Assembly (NCBI GenBank): GCA_023387715.1
Contig: JAEWHQ010000109.1
Coordinates: 1 to 9,295, forward strand
DNA from: Pseudomonadota bacterium
GTDB lineage: Bacteria; Pseudomonadota; Alphaproteobacteria; Rhizobiales; Rhizobiaceae
Reading direction: 5' to 3'
Length of the DNA stretch: 9,295 bases
Shown here: one piece after another, positions 1 through 6,400 of the stretch
Layout of the letters: every line of letters starts with the position of its first letter
Position numbering within the stretch: the first letter of the stretch is position 1
Notes under the pieces: generated by a model
Told to the model about the DNA's origin: nothing
The model's database searches: none
What the model saw: the letters and a program-made list of their open reading frames with translations, nothing else
Position numbers and translations under genes: made by a program

Positions 1-328
1 CCGTCATCGGTTCCTGAAAGATCATCGAAACGCGGGTTGCCCGCATCTTCTTCATCTCGGCAGCCGAGAGCTGCAAAAGGTCGCTGCCATCCAGTTTGAT
101 AGAGCCGCCATTCACCAATAATGCACCTTTGGGCAACAAGCCCATAACCGCTAAAGATGTCACTGACTTACCGGAACCGGATTCTCCCACCAGACAAACG
201 GTTTCACCTTTGCGGATATTAAAACTTACACTGCCCAAAACAGGTGTACCGCTTGGCAAACCAATGATGAGGTTGTCCACTTCCAGCACAACAGGCTCTG
301 AGGAGAAATCATGATTTCTTAATTCCAT
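1..328 (-). CDS. Peptide ABC transporter ATP-binding protein, DppD/OppD type (N-terminal part, cut by window edge)
   Basis: This is the ATPase that would power the adjoining permeases at the cytoplasmic face of the membrane. Only the first 109 codons lie in the window; the rest continues beyond position 1. The visible part shows the Walker A motif GESGSGKS at residues 48-55 and the Q-loop region IFQEPMT at about 103-109, with Gln105. The Walker B and ABC signature motifs should follow outside the window. The start is ATG at 328, preceded by a clear GGGAGG ribosome-binding site about 6 nt upstream. The stop codon of the upstream permease lies only 1 nt before this ATG, so the two genes are likely translationally coupled. 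The family call is secure. Whether a second ATPase (DppF type) follows, as is usual in these operons, cannot be seen. Confidence 0.93.
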   Translation of the reverse strand, partial: MELRNHDFSSEPVVLEVDNLIIGLPSGTPVLGSVSFNIRKGETVCLVGESGSGKSVTSLAVMGLLPKGALLVNGGSIKLDGSDLLQLSAAEMKKMRATRVSMIFQEPMT

Positions 329-329
329 G

Positions 330-1211
330 TCAGCCCTCCCGTTTTTTCAAACGCGGATCAAGCATGTCACGCGCGGTATCGCCCAACAGATTGATCGACA
401 AAACACATAAAGTGAGCAACAGCCCCGGCCAAAGTACGATGGACGGTTTAATGCGGAAGAACTGGCGTCCTTCAGCCATGATATTGCCCCATGTCGGAAT
501 TTCCGTGCTGATACCAGCACCTAAGAAAGACAAAATCGCTTCGGTCAAAATTGCGGAAGCCACAATATAAGTGCCTTGCACAATCAGCGGTGCCATCGTG
601 TTTGGCAAAAGGTGACGGAACAAGATTTTCGGTGTGCTTGAACCCAGTGCAAGTGCTGCTTCCACATAGGGTTCTTCACGCGCGGTTAAGATCACCGAGC
701 GCACCAAACGCACAACGCGCGGCACTTCCGGAATAGTGATTGCAACAATTACCGAACCAATAGACGGGCCATTGAGTGCCACCAATGCAATCGCAATCAG
801 AATGGACGGCATGGCCATCAAAGCATCCATCATCCGCATGATGATTGCATCAGCAACGCGGAAGAAACCGGCAATAAGGCCAATAAAGGCACCAACGATG
901 ATTGATGCAGCAGCTGCCAAAACCCCAATCAGCAATGAAATCCGTCCGCCCAAAATCATACGGGAGAAAAGATCACGCCCGTAATTATCAGTGCCAAGAA
1001 TATACTCGTCCGATGGCGGTTTTAACCGCATCAGCGGGTTCATCGCCAAGGGATCATGTGGTGCAATCCACGGCGAAATCAGTGTTAAAATGATAATTGC
1101 AGCCAGTAACAAGCATGCAATCAGTGGCCCGATACCAACGCGTGCGACGCGTGGCAGCGAGAAAAAGCGCAGCATCCAATGCATGCCGGCTGATGTCTGT
1201 TCTGTACGCAT
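330..1211 (-). CDS. Peptide ABC transporter permease, DppC/OppC type
   Basis: This is the second inner-membrane subunit of a dipeptide/oligopeptide importer, 293 aa. After a short cytoplasmic N-terminus there is a membrane segment at about residues 28-50. The family motif LGTDNYGRDLFSR follows at 72-84, then several hydrophobic segments. The cytoplasmic EAA loop lies at about 179-204 (EEPYVEAALALG, ending HLLPN) and contacts the ATPase. The C-terminus LGDTARDMLDPRLK is typical of DppC. A longer reading begins with TTG at 1214, but the ATG at 1211 is preferred: it forms a TGATG overlap with the stop of the upstream permease, the classic arrangement for coupled translation. A GAGGA sequence lies about 10 nt upstream, inside the preceding gene. 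Substrate cannot be deduced from this subunit. Confidence 0.95.
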   Translation of the reverse strand: MRTEQTSAGMHWMLRFFSLPRVARVGIGPLIACLLLAAIIILTLISPWIAPHDPLAMNPLMRLKPPSDEYILGTDNYGRDLFSRMILGGRISLLIGVLAAAASIIVGAFIGLIAGFFRVADAIIMRMMDALMAMPSILIAIALVALNGPSIGSVIVAITIPEVPRVVRLVRSVILTAREEPYVEAALALGSSTPKILFRHLLPNTMAPLIVQGTYIVASAILTEAILSFLGAGISTEIPTWGNIMAEGRQFFRIKPSIVLWPGLLLTLCVLSINLLGDTARDMLDPRLKKREG

Positions 1212-2152
1212 CAATAACGGATCCTCGGGTCAAACAATGTGTAGGAAAGGTCGATCAGCAGATTGACGAAAACATAAAGAGCACTCGTCAGCAGGATCAT
1301 GGCCTGAATAACCGGATAGTCACGCGCCAGAACCGCATCGACGGTCAGGCGACCTATACCCGGAATATTAAAGATACTCTCTGTCACCACCACACCGGAA
1401 ATAAGCAGTGCAAAACCAGTACCGACAATGGTCACAACCGGAACAGCAGCGTTTTTCAAGGCATGCACAAAAAGAAGCCTGCGATCACTAACCCCTTTTG
1501 CCCGTGCCGTGCGGATATAATCTTCCCCCAGCACATCAAGCATTGCCGCACGTGTCATACGCGCAATCAGCGCAATATAGATTGAGGCAAGCGTCAGAGC
1601 CGGCAAAATAGCGCGCTCCAGAAAACCGCCCAGACCTGCCGAAATCGGTTTGAACCCCTGCACAGGCAACCAGCCGAGATTGACTGAAAACACCAGCAAC
1701 AAGACATAGCCGACTAAGAATACCGGCACCGAAAAACCAAGCACCGAAAAGCTCATCACCAGATAATCAACCCATGTACGATGGCGCCAGGCAGCAATCA
1801 CACCCATCGGAATTGCCACAAAAATGGCAATGATAATGGTGAGAACGGCGATTGAAATGGTCGGACCAATACGCTGCGAAACCATGTCGAGCACAGGAAC
1901 ACCCGAGATCAGCGACGTGCCTAAATCGCCCTGAAAAATCTTACCCATCCAGGTAAAATATTGCGTCAAGATCGGTTCGTTCAGCCCCATCGCTTCACGA
2001 ATACGATCAAGCTGCTCGGTGGTTGCTGCATCGCCTGCCAAAATGGCAGCCGGATCACCCGGTGTCAGACGCAGAAGCAGAAATACAAAAATCGATACCA
2101 GCAACAAGACCGGTATGAGTGCAAGAATACGTTTTAACAGATAAACAGCCAT
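1211..2152 (-). CDS. Peptide ABC transporter permease, DppB/OppB type
   Basis: This is the first inner-membrane permease of the importer, 313 aa, the usual length for DppB. The N-terminal membrane segment (residues about 8-28) is followed by the family hallmark LRLTPGDPA at 27-35. A periplasmic stretch ending GDLGTSL (76-82) comes next, then further membrane spans. The EAA loop lies at about 209-237 (GEDYIRTARAKG...) and docks on the ATPase. The C-terminal DLSYTLFDPRIRY is characteristic. The ATG start at 2152 has only a weak GGGA-type ribosome-binding site. It lies 91 bp after the binding-protein gene, with a strong hairpin between them. Its TGA stop overlaps the ATG of the next permease by 1 nt. 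It pairs with the DppC-type subunit to form the channel. Confidence 0.96.
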   Translation of the reverse strand: MAVYLLKRILALIPVLLLVSIFVFLLLRLTPGDPAAILAGDAATTEQLDRIREAMGLNEPILTQYFTWMGKIFQGDLGTSLISGVPVLDMVSQRIGPTISIAVLTIIIAIFVAIPMGVIAAWRHRTWVDYLVMSFSVLGFSVPVFLVGYVLLLVFSVNLGWLPVQGFKPISAGLGGFLERAILPALTLASIYIALIARMTRAAMLDVLGEDYIRTARAKGVSDRRLLFVHALKNAAVPVVTIVGTGFALLISGVVVTESIFNIPGIGRLTVDAVLARDYPVIQAMILLTSALYVFVNLLIDLSYTLFDPRIRY

Positions 2153-2243
2153 ATGCGGATCCCGCTTGAGGCGAAGCCGGTTTTATCCGGCTTCGCATTG
2201 AACTGGAAATTATCGTTTTAGAAAAACGAAACGCGAAGGCAGT
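2153..2243 (-). repeat. Intercistronic region with a 10-bp perfect hairpin (and a smaller AT-rich one)
   Basis: Between the binding-protein stop and the permease start there is a perfect inverted repeat: GCGAAGCCGG at 2171-2180, a 6-nt loop (TTTTAT), and CCGGCTTCGC at 2187-2196. A second, weaker hairpin (TCGTTTT at 2213-2219 and AAAACGA at 2223-2229, loop AGA) sits just after the stop codon. In the leftward transcript neither has a proper U-tract. The strong one is therefore more likely an mRNA-stabilising or attenuating structure than a full terminator. In binding-protein operons such structures are known to raise binding-protein mRNA over permease mRNA; the role here is inferred from position. 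Confidence 0.75.
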
Positions 2244-3851
2244 CTATTCTTCTACTTTTTTAATGTTCCAGAATACCGGAACTGGTGCGCCAAGCATGTC
2301 GACGACATTTTTGCGACGTGCCTGTGGCGGGTTATATTCACCCAGCGGAATGTAGAGAACATTCTGATATGTATGATCCTGAATTTTCTCGACGACAGCT
2401 TTTTGATCTTCCGGCGTTGAAGCTGCGATATATTCTTTTTTCAGCGCCTCAATCTTGTCATCCTGCGGCCAGCCGAACCAGCCCTGATCACCACGACCAT
2501 TGAGCATGACCGAGTTCAACGGCGTGGCAATTTCCGGAATTTGCCAGTTGGTGAAGAACATGTTCCAGCCACCTTTGGATGGTGCATCCTTGGAAGCGCG
2601 ACGACCAACCAGTGTTTGCCAATCCATCGGCTGCATATCAACCTTGAAACCAACAGCACGTAATTGTTGCGCTGCAACAACCGGCTGCGGCGACAGGCTG
2701 GTCACATCCGTCGGCTGCATCAGCACAACTGGTGTGCCGTCATAGCCTGCTTTTTCAAGAAGCTTTTTGGCCTCTTCGATATTACCGGCCCCGACAAGAC
2801 TTTCCGAACCGATATCGGTCGCATTAGGCGTACCGCAACCAAAAATCGCACCACAGGTATGATAATAATTCGGATCGGCCATCAATGCGGCCAGTACCGG
2901 TTCCTGCGACATTGCCAACAAAGCCGCACGACGAATATCAGGATTGTCAAATGGTGCATGTTTGAAGTTCAAACGCCCCATTGTCTGATAGCCAAGCGGA
3001 TCGCGCTGTTCGAGCACCACGCTGTCATCGCCGTCAAAAAGCGGCACCAGATCAACGGGTACTTGTTCCATATAATCAATTTCACCGCTCATCAGCGCAT
3101 TCGAGGCCGTCTGAGCATCCGTCATAGTAACCCAGCGCACCTTGTCGACATTGACGACTTTACCACCCGCCATCCAGCTTGCTGGCTCGCTGCGCGGCAC
3201 ATAATCTTCAAATTTAGCGTAAGTCACACCGACGCCCGGCTGAAACTCTTCCGCAACAAATTTGAAAGGCCCCGAACCGATATGCTCGGTAATGGCAGTG
3301 TCTGCCGATGTTCCTGCGATACGGGCAGGCATAATGAAAGGCGGCAGAGCCGACTGTTTGGCAAGGGTATCAAGAAAAGGCGCAAACGGTTCTTTCAATG
3401 TCCAAACAATGGTTTTGTCATCACCGGCTTTCAAGCTATCGGTAATATCCATCACCAGCTGGCCACCGGCATCACGTTTTGCCCAGCGCTCTAATGAGGC
3501 GACCACATCCGCAGATGTTACCGGCGCTCCATCATGGAATTTCAAGCCATCGCGCAGTGTAAATGTATAAGTTTTATTATCCTCTGAAACAGCCCAATCG
3601 GCCATTTGCGGTTGTGGTTTGAAATTTTCATCAACGGCCACCAGCACATCATAAATCATATAAGCATGGTCGCGGGTGATGTGTGCGGTTGTAATAACCG
3701 GATCAAGCATGCGCAAATCGGAGTGCATAACTGCGGTCAGTGTTGTTTCTGACCAGGCATGACCGGCACTCAGCGCAATAAAGGATGCTGCAAGGCCATA
3801 TTTAAACTTACGGAGGATAGGTCCAGATTGTGTTGGTTTAAAAAACTGCAT
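2244..3851 (-). CDS. Periplasmic solute-binding protein family 5 (DppA/OppA-like), first copy
   Basis: This exported 535-aa protein captures the substrate and delivers it to the permeases encoded downstream. The N-terminus has a basic region (LRKFKYG, 13-19), a hydrophobic core (about 20-30) and a plausible signal-peptidase site after AWS (residue 34) or GHA (32). The family 5 signature region lies at about 97-123 (FTLRDGLKFHDGAPVTSADV...). MSGEIDYMEQVP (254-265) and FDNPDIRRAA (301-310) are also typical. A Cys pair, Cys333 and Cys339 in HTCGAIFGCG, could form a disulfide; no other Cys is seen. The ATG at 3851 has an AGGGGA ribosome-binding site about 10 nt upstream and follows the peptidase gene by 27 bp. 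Family 5 proteins bind di-/oligopeptides, but also nickel, sugars, opines and other compounds, so the ligand is open. Confidence 0.95.
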   Translation of the reverse strand: MQFFKPTQSGPILRKFKYGLAASFIALSAGHAWSETTLTAVMHSDLRMLDPVITTAHITRDHAYMIYDVLVAVDENFKPQPQMADWAVSEDNKTYTFTLRDGLKFHDGAPVTSADVVASLERWAKRDAGGQLVMDITDSLKAGDDKTIVWTLKEPFAPFLDTLAKQSALPPFIMPARIAGTSADTAITEHIGSGPFKFVAEEFQPGVGVTYAKFEDYVPRSEPASWMAGGKVVNVDKVRWVTMTDAQTASNALMSGEIDYMEQVPVDLVPLFDGDDSVVLEQRDPLGYQTMGRLNFKHAPFDNPDIRRAALLAMSQEPVLAALMADPNYYHTCGAIFGCGTPNATDIGSESLVGAGNIEEAKKLLEKAGYDGTPVVLMQPTDVTSLSPQPVVAAQQLRAVGFKVDMQPMDWQTLVGRRASKDAPSKGGWNMFFTNWQIPEIATPLNSVMLNGRGDQGWFGWPQDDKIEALKKEYIAASTPEDQKAVVEKIQDHTYQNVLYIPLGEYNPPQARRKNVVDMLGAPVPVFWNIKKVEE

Positions 3852-3878
3852 CTATTTGGTTCCCCTGAAGATTGATTA

Positions 3879-5378
3879 TTATGACTTAAATTCTGCTCCC
3901 AGCGGCTCAAGACGAAGCCCTGAGCGTAATTTTCTCCATGATAATTGAGCAGGACTGAGCGGCATGGCGCCCAGAGCTGTGCAAACCAGTAGTTTTTCTG
4001 CAATCGGCGCAAAATCTGCACGAAAATGCACCGAGCTTTTATTGACCAAAATGGCCTGTTGTTCCGGCTCGATACCAACCATGCGATAAAGCGCACGATC
4101 AGCCATTTGTGCCAGATTTGTTGTCACTACAATACGGGTGCCGCCCAGCCGCAAGCAGGCAGACAATCCCATATCCAACCACGCACCGCCGTAATAAGGG
4201 CCGGTTGCATGGGCTTTGCCGTCTGATAGTTTTTCAACCACAAAACGCGCAACAAAAGGCTCATCACCTTCAATGCCCGACTTACCGCCGAGCGCAATTT
4301 CGATTTCCTCCCCCTCACCTGCAACATGCGCGGCTTTTGCTGCCTCTGCATCATGAATACAGCCAATCGCTGCGCGCTCTGCGCCGCATTGAACAAGTGC
4401 CCGCAGCATACCGGTCGTATCAGAACTGCCTCCGGCGCCCGGATTATCCTGCGTATCGGCAATCACCACAGGGCGGCTGGCATTTTGAGCCAGTTCCATA
4501 GCCTTTTGCACACCTTCCACTGGCATATAAGCTGTACCTGCAAAGGCCGGTTCTGCATCGGCAAGCGCTTTGGCTATTTTGTCTGCCTGTTGATTAACGG
4601 CTTGATCGTCCCAGCCATAAGCAAAGACGGATGAACCACATTCATCAAAATCAGCAGCCGGAAAGCCCATGAAAAGTGAGACTGTTTCAACGTCAGCAGG
4701 CAGATTATCCGTCATGGCATAAAGATTTTTGGCAGGCTGCTCATCCGTGCATTGCCATGCAATCGGGATCAGATAATCACCCTGCCGCATGGTTTTATGC
4801 CAATTATCCCTGCCCTTATGAATCAAGGCATCAAGCGCTTGCGCCGAGCGATAGCCTGTTTCAGCCATATCAATATGCGGATAGGTGCGAAAACCCACCA
4901 TCACATCCGTATGTGCAAACATTTTTTTGGTGATGTTACCGTGAAGATCTAATGCAACCGCAAGCGGTTCATGCGGGCGCACTGTGCGCACACGCTCCAG
5001 TAATTCACCTTCACCATCATCAATATGCTCGGCAACCATAGCGCCGTGCAGATCGATAAAAATGCCGTCAAGGTCGCCACAATCCCGCAAACCTTCGACA
5101 ATCTGCGAGACAATGGTTTCATAAGCGTCTTGTGTCACAGGAGCAGACGGAATAGCGCCCGCCCACAAAATCGGCACCACGTCCCAACCAGCTTTTTTTG
5201 CAAATTTCAATGCGCCGGCGATGCCCAGATTAATATCAACTGCATTTTTTAAAACTTCATCACCGCGCGACCACGGAATATAGCCACCACCTTGAACAAA
5301 GGCGGCCATATTCGCAGGATTAGCTGCAAATGTATTGGTTTCATGTAGAAATCCGGCCACAGCTACGCGTTTGGACAC
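3879..5378 (-). CDS. M81 family metallopeptidase (MlrC / microcystinase C-like)
   Basis: This is a cytoplasmic hydrolase of about 499 aa with no signal peptide. Numbering from the GTG at 5378, conserved blocks are GFLHETNTF (9-17), DLHGAM (109-114), DLHGN (144-148) and FRTYPHIDMAETG (163-175), which supply the Glu, Asp and His residues expected to hold zinc. The C-terminal MlrC domain shows DTQDNPGAGGSSDTT (308-322) and NKSSVHFRADF (446-456). The length matches the two-domain family. The founding member, MlrC, cleaves linear peptides in microcystin breakdown, but most homologues have unknown substrates. Starting at GTG 5384 would place the start codon inside the GGGAGG ribosome-binding site; GTG 5378 gives 5-nt spacing and is preferred. 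It is the first gene of the transporter operon, so it probably processes the imported compound. A peptide substrate is likely but unproven. Confidence 0.92.
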   Translation of the reverse strand: MSKRVAVAGFLHETNTFAANPANMAAFVQGGGYIPWSRGDEVLKNAVDINLGIAGALKFAKKAGWDVVPILWAGAIPSAPVTQDAYETIVSQIVEGLRDCGDLDGIFIDLHGAMVAEHIDDGEGELLERVRTVRPHEPLAVALDLHGNITKKMFAHTDVMVGFRTYPHIDMAETGYRSAQALDALIHKGRDNWHKTMRQGDYLIPIAWQCTDEQPAKNLYAMTDNLPADVETVSLFMGFPAADFDECGSSVFAYGWDDQAVNQQADKIAKALADAEPAFAGTAYMPVEGVQKAMELAQNASRPVVIADTQDNPGAGGSSDTTGMLRALVQCGAERAAIGCIHDAEAAKAAHVAGEGEEIEIALGGKSGIEGDEPFVARFVVEKLSDGKAHATGPYYGGAWLDMGLSACLRLGGTRIVVTTNLAQMADRALYRMVGIEPEQQAILVNKSSVHFRADFAPIAEKLLVCTALGAMPLSPAQLSWRKLRSGLRLEPLGAEFKS

Positions 5379-5383
5379 GTGCA

Positions 5384-5389
5384 CCTCCC
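5384..5389 (-). promoter_or_regulatory. Ribosome-binding site that decides the peptidase start
   Basis: The leftward strand reads GGGAGG here, then TGCAC, then GTG at 5378. A GTG at 5384 shares its first base with this motif and cannot be spaced correctly from it, so translation should begin at the GTG 6 nt further on. Confidence 0.7.
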
Positions 5390-5400
5390 GTTTTTTTTAC

Positions 5401-5418
5401 ACCATCCCCTCAGATGGT
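5401..5418. repeat. Small inverted repeat in the peptidase leader
   Basis: ACCATC at 5401-5406 and GATGGT at 5413-5418 are exact inverted repeats separated by 6 nt. In the leftward transcript this would be a short hairpin about 11 nt before the ribosome-binding site. It may be a leader structure or simply chance. Confidence 0.4.
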
Positions 5419-5421
5419 TGC

Positions 5422-5440
5422 TGTATCGTTCAGCGATACA
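5422..5440. promoter_or_regulatory. Candidate operator: perfect 7-5-7 palindrome for the IclR-type regulator
   Basis: The sequence TGTATCGTTCAGCGATACA is a perfect 7-bp inverted repeat with a 5-nt spacer. A related half-site, TGTATTG, follows at 5443-5449, so the region has three half-sites. It lies between divergent genes, just downstream of the predicted leftward promoter and overlapping the likely rightward promoter area. IclR-family proteins bind short palindromes of this size as dimers or dimer pairs. Assignment to the neighbouring regulator is inference from position. Confidence 0.65.
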
Positions 5441-5441
5441 T

Positions 5442-5471
5442 TTGTATTGTTTTTTAATCCTAAGTGATAAT
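5442..5471 (+). promoter_or_regulatory. Possible promoter for the IclR-family regulator
   Basis: A GATAAT at 5466-5471, preceded by TG-rich sequence, is a good -10 candidate (5 of 6 to the consensus). The paired -35, TTGTAT at 5442-5447 with 18-nt spacing, is weak. Transcription would begin near 5478-5480, which favours the ATG at 5504 over a TTG at 5480. The half-site TGTATTG overlaps this -35, consistent with autoregulation. Confidence 0.4.
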
Positions 5472-5486
5472 TTTGATACTTGTCAA
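5457..5486 (-). promoter_or_regulatory. Predicted promoter of the peptidase-transporter operon
   Basis: Reading leftward, a perfect -35 TTGACA (5486-5481) is followed after 18 nt by TAGGAT (5462-5457), which has 4 of 6 matches to the -10 consensus. Transcription would start near 5450. That puts the palindrome at 5422-5440 immediately downstream, where a bound repressor would block initiation or early elongation. Confidence 0.55.
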
Positions 5487-5503
5487 TCGATGAATCTGGA
5501 TTA

Positions 5504-6337
5504 ATGGTTTTCAACATGAACAGATTCAGAGACCTGCGCGGTATTTCCACATTCAGCCCCGAAGATGCGGACGCTTTCAAAGATGATCCGCTATTTTTAC
5601 GCTCTGTCGCCAGAACTGTGGCCGTGATGATGGCTTTTCAAAATGCCCGTCATCCGCTGTCCCTTTCACAGGTTGCAGCTGAAGCCGGCATCGACCGCAG
5701 CGCCGCCCAGCGCATCATTCATTCCTTGATGAAACTCGACATGCTAAGTCGTGATCCTGAAGACCGCGGCTATTTGCCTGGTATGCGGGTGCTGGATATG
5801 ACGCATGACCTCTTACGCCTCAATCCAATGTTGCAACGCGCCAATCCAATTTTATTGCAGCTGAGACGTCGGGTCAGAGAGCGTGTTGATCTTTCGCTTT
5901 TCGATGATGTACGGGTGATTTATGCACTGCGCATGCCCTCCAAACATGAAACCTTTAATGCGACCATTGTCGGTAATACCGTGCCCACCTATTGCACAGC
6001 AGGCGGCATTGCCATTCTTGCGCGTTTGCCGGATGAAAAGATTGCCGACATCGTGGGGCGTTCAGACCTTACCCCTTTTACGCAGCACACATTGCGCGAT
6101 TTGGAAAGCGTCATGCAGCAAGTTAATGCGACGCGAAAGCGCGGCTATTCGATTTTATTAAGGCAGCTTCTAAACCACGAAATTGCCATGGGCGCAGCAA
6201 TCACTGATGCCAACGGAATACCAATCGGCGCTATCCATGTTGCCGGAAATTTGCAAGAATGGACGGAAGAAGAATTCAGTAATAATTTCGGCTTGTTACT
6301 GCAAACAGCCGCAAAAACCATTTCAGAACATGCTTGA
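5504..6337 (+). CDS. IclR-family transcriptional regulator
   Basis: This DNA-binding regulator probably controls the divergent peptidase-transporter operon. An N-terminal winged helix-turn-helix is seen at about residues 25-85 (SLSQVAAEAGIDRSAAQRIIHSL as the recognition unit, then the wing DRGYLPG). The IclR effector-binding domain fills the rest, with the typical YCTAGGIAILARLP block near residues 160-173 and AMGAAITDANGIPIGAIHVAG further on. An upstream TTG at 5480 would give 285 aa, but the ATG at 5504 gives 277 aa, fits the predicted promoter and has a weak GGA-type ribosome-binding site. ATG 5516 (273 aa) is also possible. IclR proteins act as repressors or activators and often bind small organic acids or aromatic compounds. 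The effector here is unknown; the imported compound or a product of the peptidase is a reasonable guess. Confidence 0.93.
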   Translation: MVFNMNRFRDLRGISTFSPEDADAFKDDPLFLRSVARTVAVMMAFQNARHPLSLSQVAAEAGIDRSAAQRIIHSLMKLDMLSRDPEDRGYLPGMRVLDMTHDLLRLNPMLQRANPILLQLRRRVRERVDLSLFDDVRVIYALRMPSKHETFNATIVGNTVPTYCTAGGIAILARLPDEKIADIVGRSDLTPFTQHTLRDLESVMQQVNATRKRGYSILLRQLLNHEIAMGAAITDANGIPIGAIHVAGNLQEWTEEEFSNNFGLLLQTAAKTISEHA

Positions 6338-6350
6338 AATAAGCGACTAG

Positions 6351-6390
6351 TAATTCAGGCCGTTCTGAGCAATCAAAACGGCCTGAATTA
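6351..6390. terminator. Bidirectional hairpin between convergent genes
   Basis: TAATTCAGGCCGTT (6351-6364) and AACGGCCTGAATTA (6377-6390) are exact inverted repeats of 14 bp around a 12-nt loop. The hairpin fills most of the 63-bp gap between the converging regulator and hydrolase genes, the usual place for a shared terminator. Neither side has an uninterrupted U-tract right after the stem; on the rightward side a TTTTT run begins only about 14 nt later. Termination is likely but may not be the strong intrinsic type. Confidence 0.7.
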
Positions 6391-6400
6391 TCTGACCTGA

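Noticed and set aside
1097..1585. A 162-codon open frame on the + strand across the two permease genes
   Set aside because: Its composition is low-complexity (Asn, Arg, His, Gln) and it spans the junction of two well-supported permeases on the other strand, with no ribosome-binding site seen.
2171..2196. The hairpin as a true intrinsic terminator ending the operon after the binding protein
   Set aside because: No U-tract follows the stem in the leftward direction, and the downstream permeases have no evident promoter of their own, so read-through is expected.
2664..3494. A 276-codon open frame on the + strand, opposite the first binding protein
   Set aside because: It is rich in Arg, His, Cys and Thr with no recognisable domain, and lies wholly antisense to a clear family 5 gene. 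It is a shadow of the real gene.
3770..4096. A 108-codon leftward frame across the junction between the peptidase and binding-protein genes
   Set aside because: It overlaps both strong coding regions in another frame and resembles no known family.
3879..5378. A full microcystin-degradation (mlr) cluster
   Set aside because: Only an MlrC-type gene is present. No MlrA-, MlrB- or MlrD-type gene is visible, and M81 proteins are widespread in bacteria that do not degrade microcystin.
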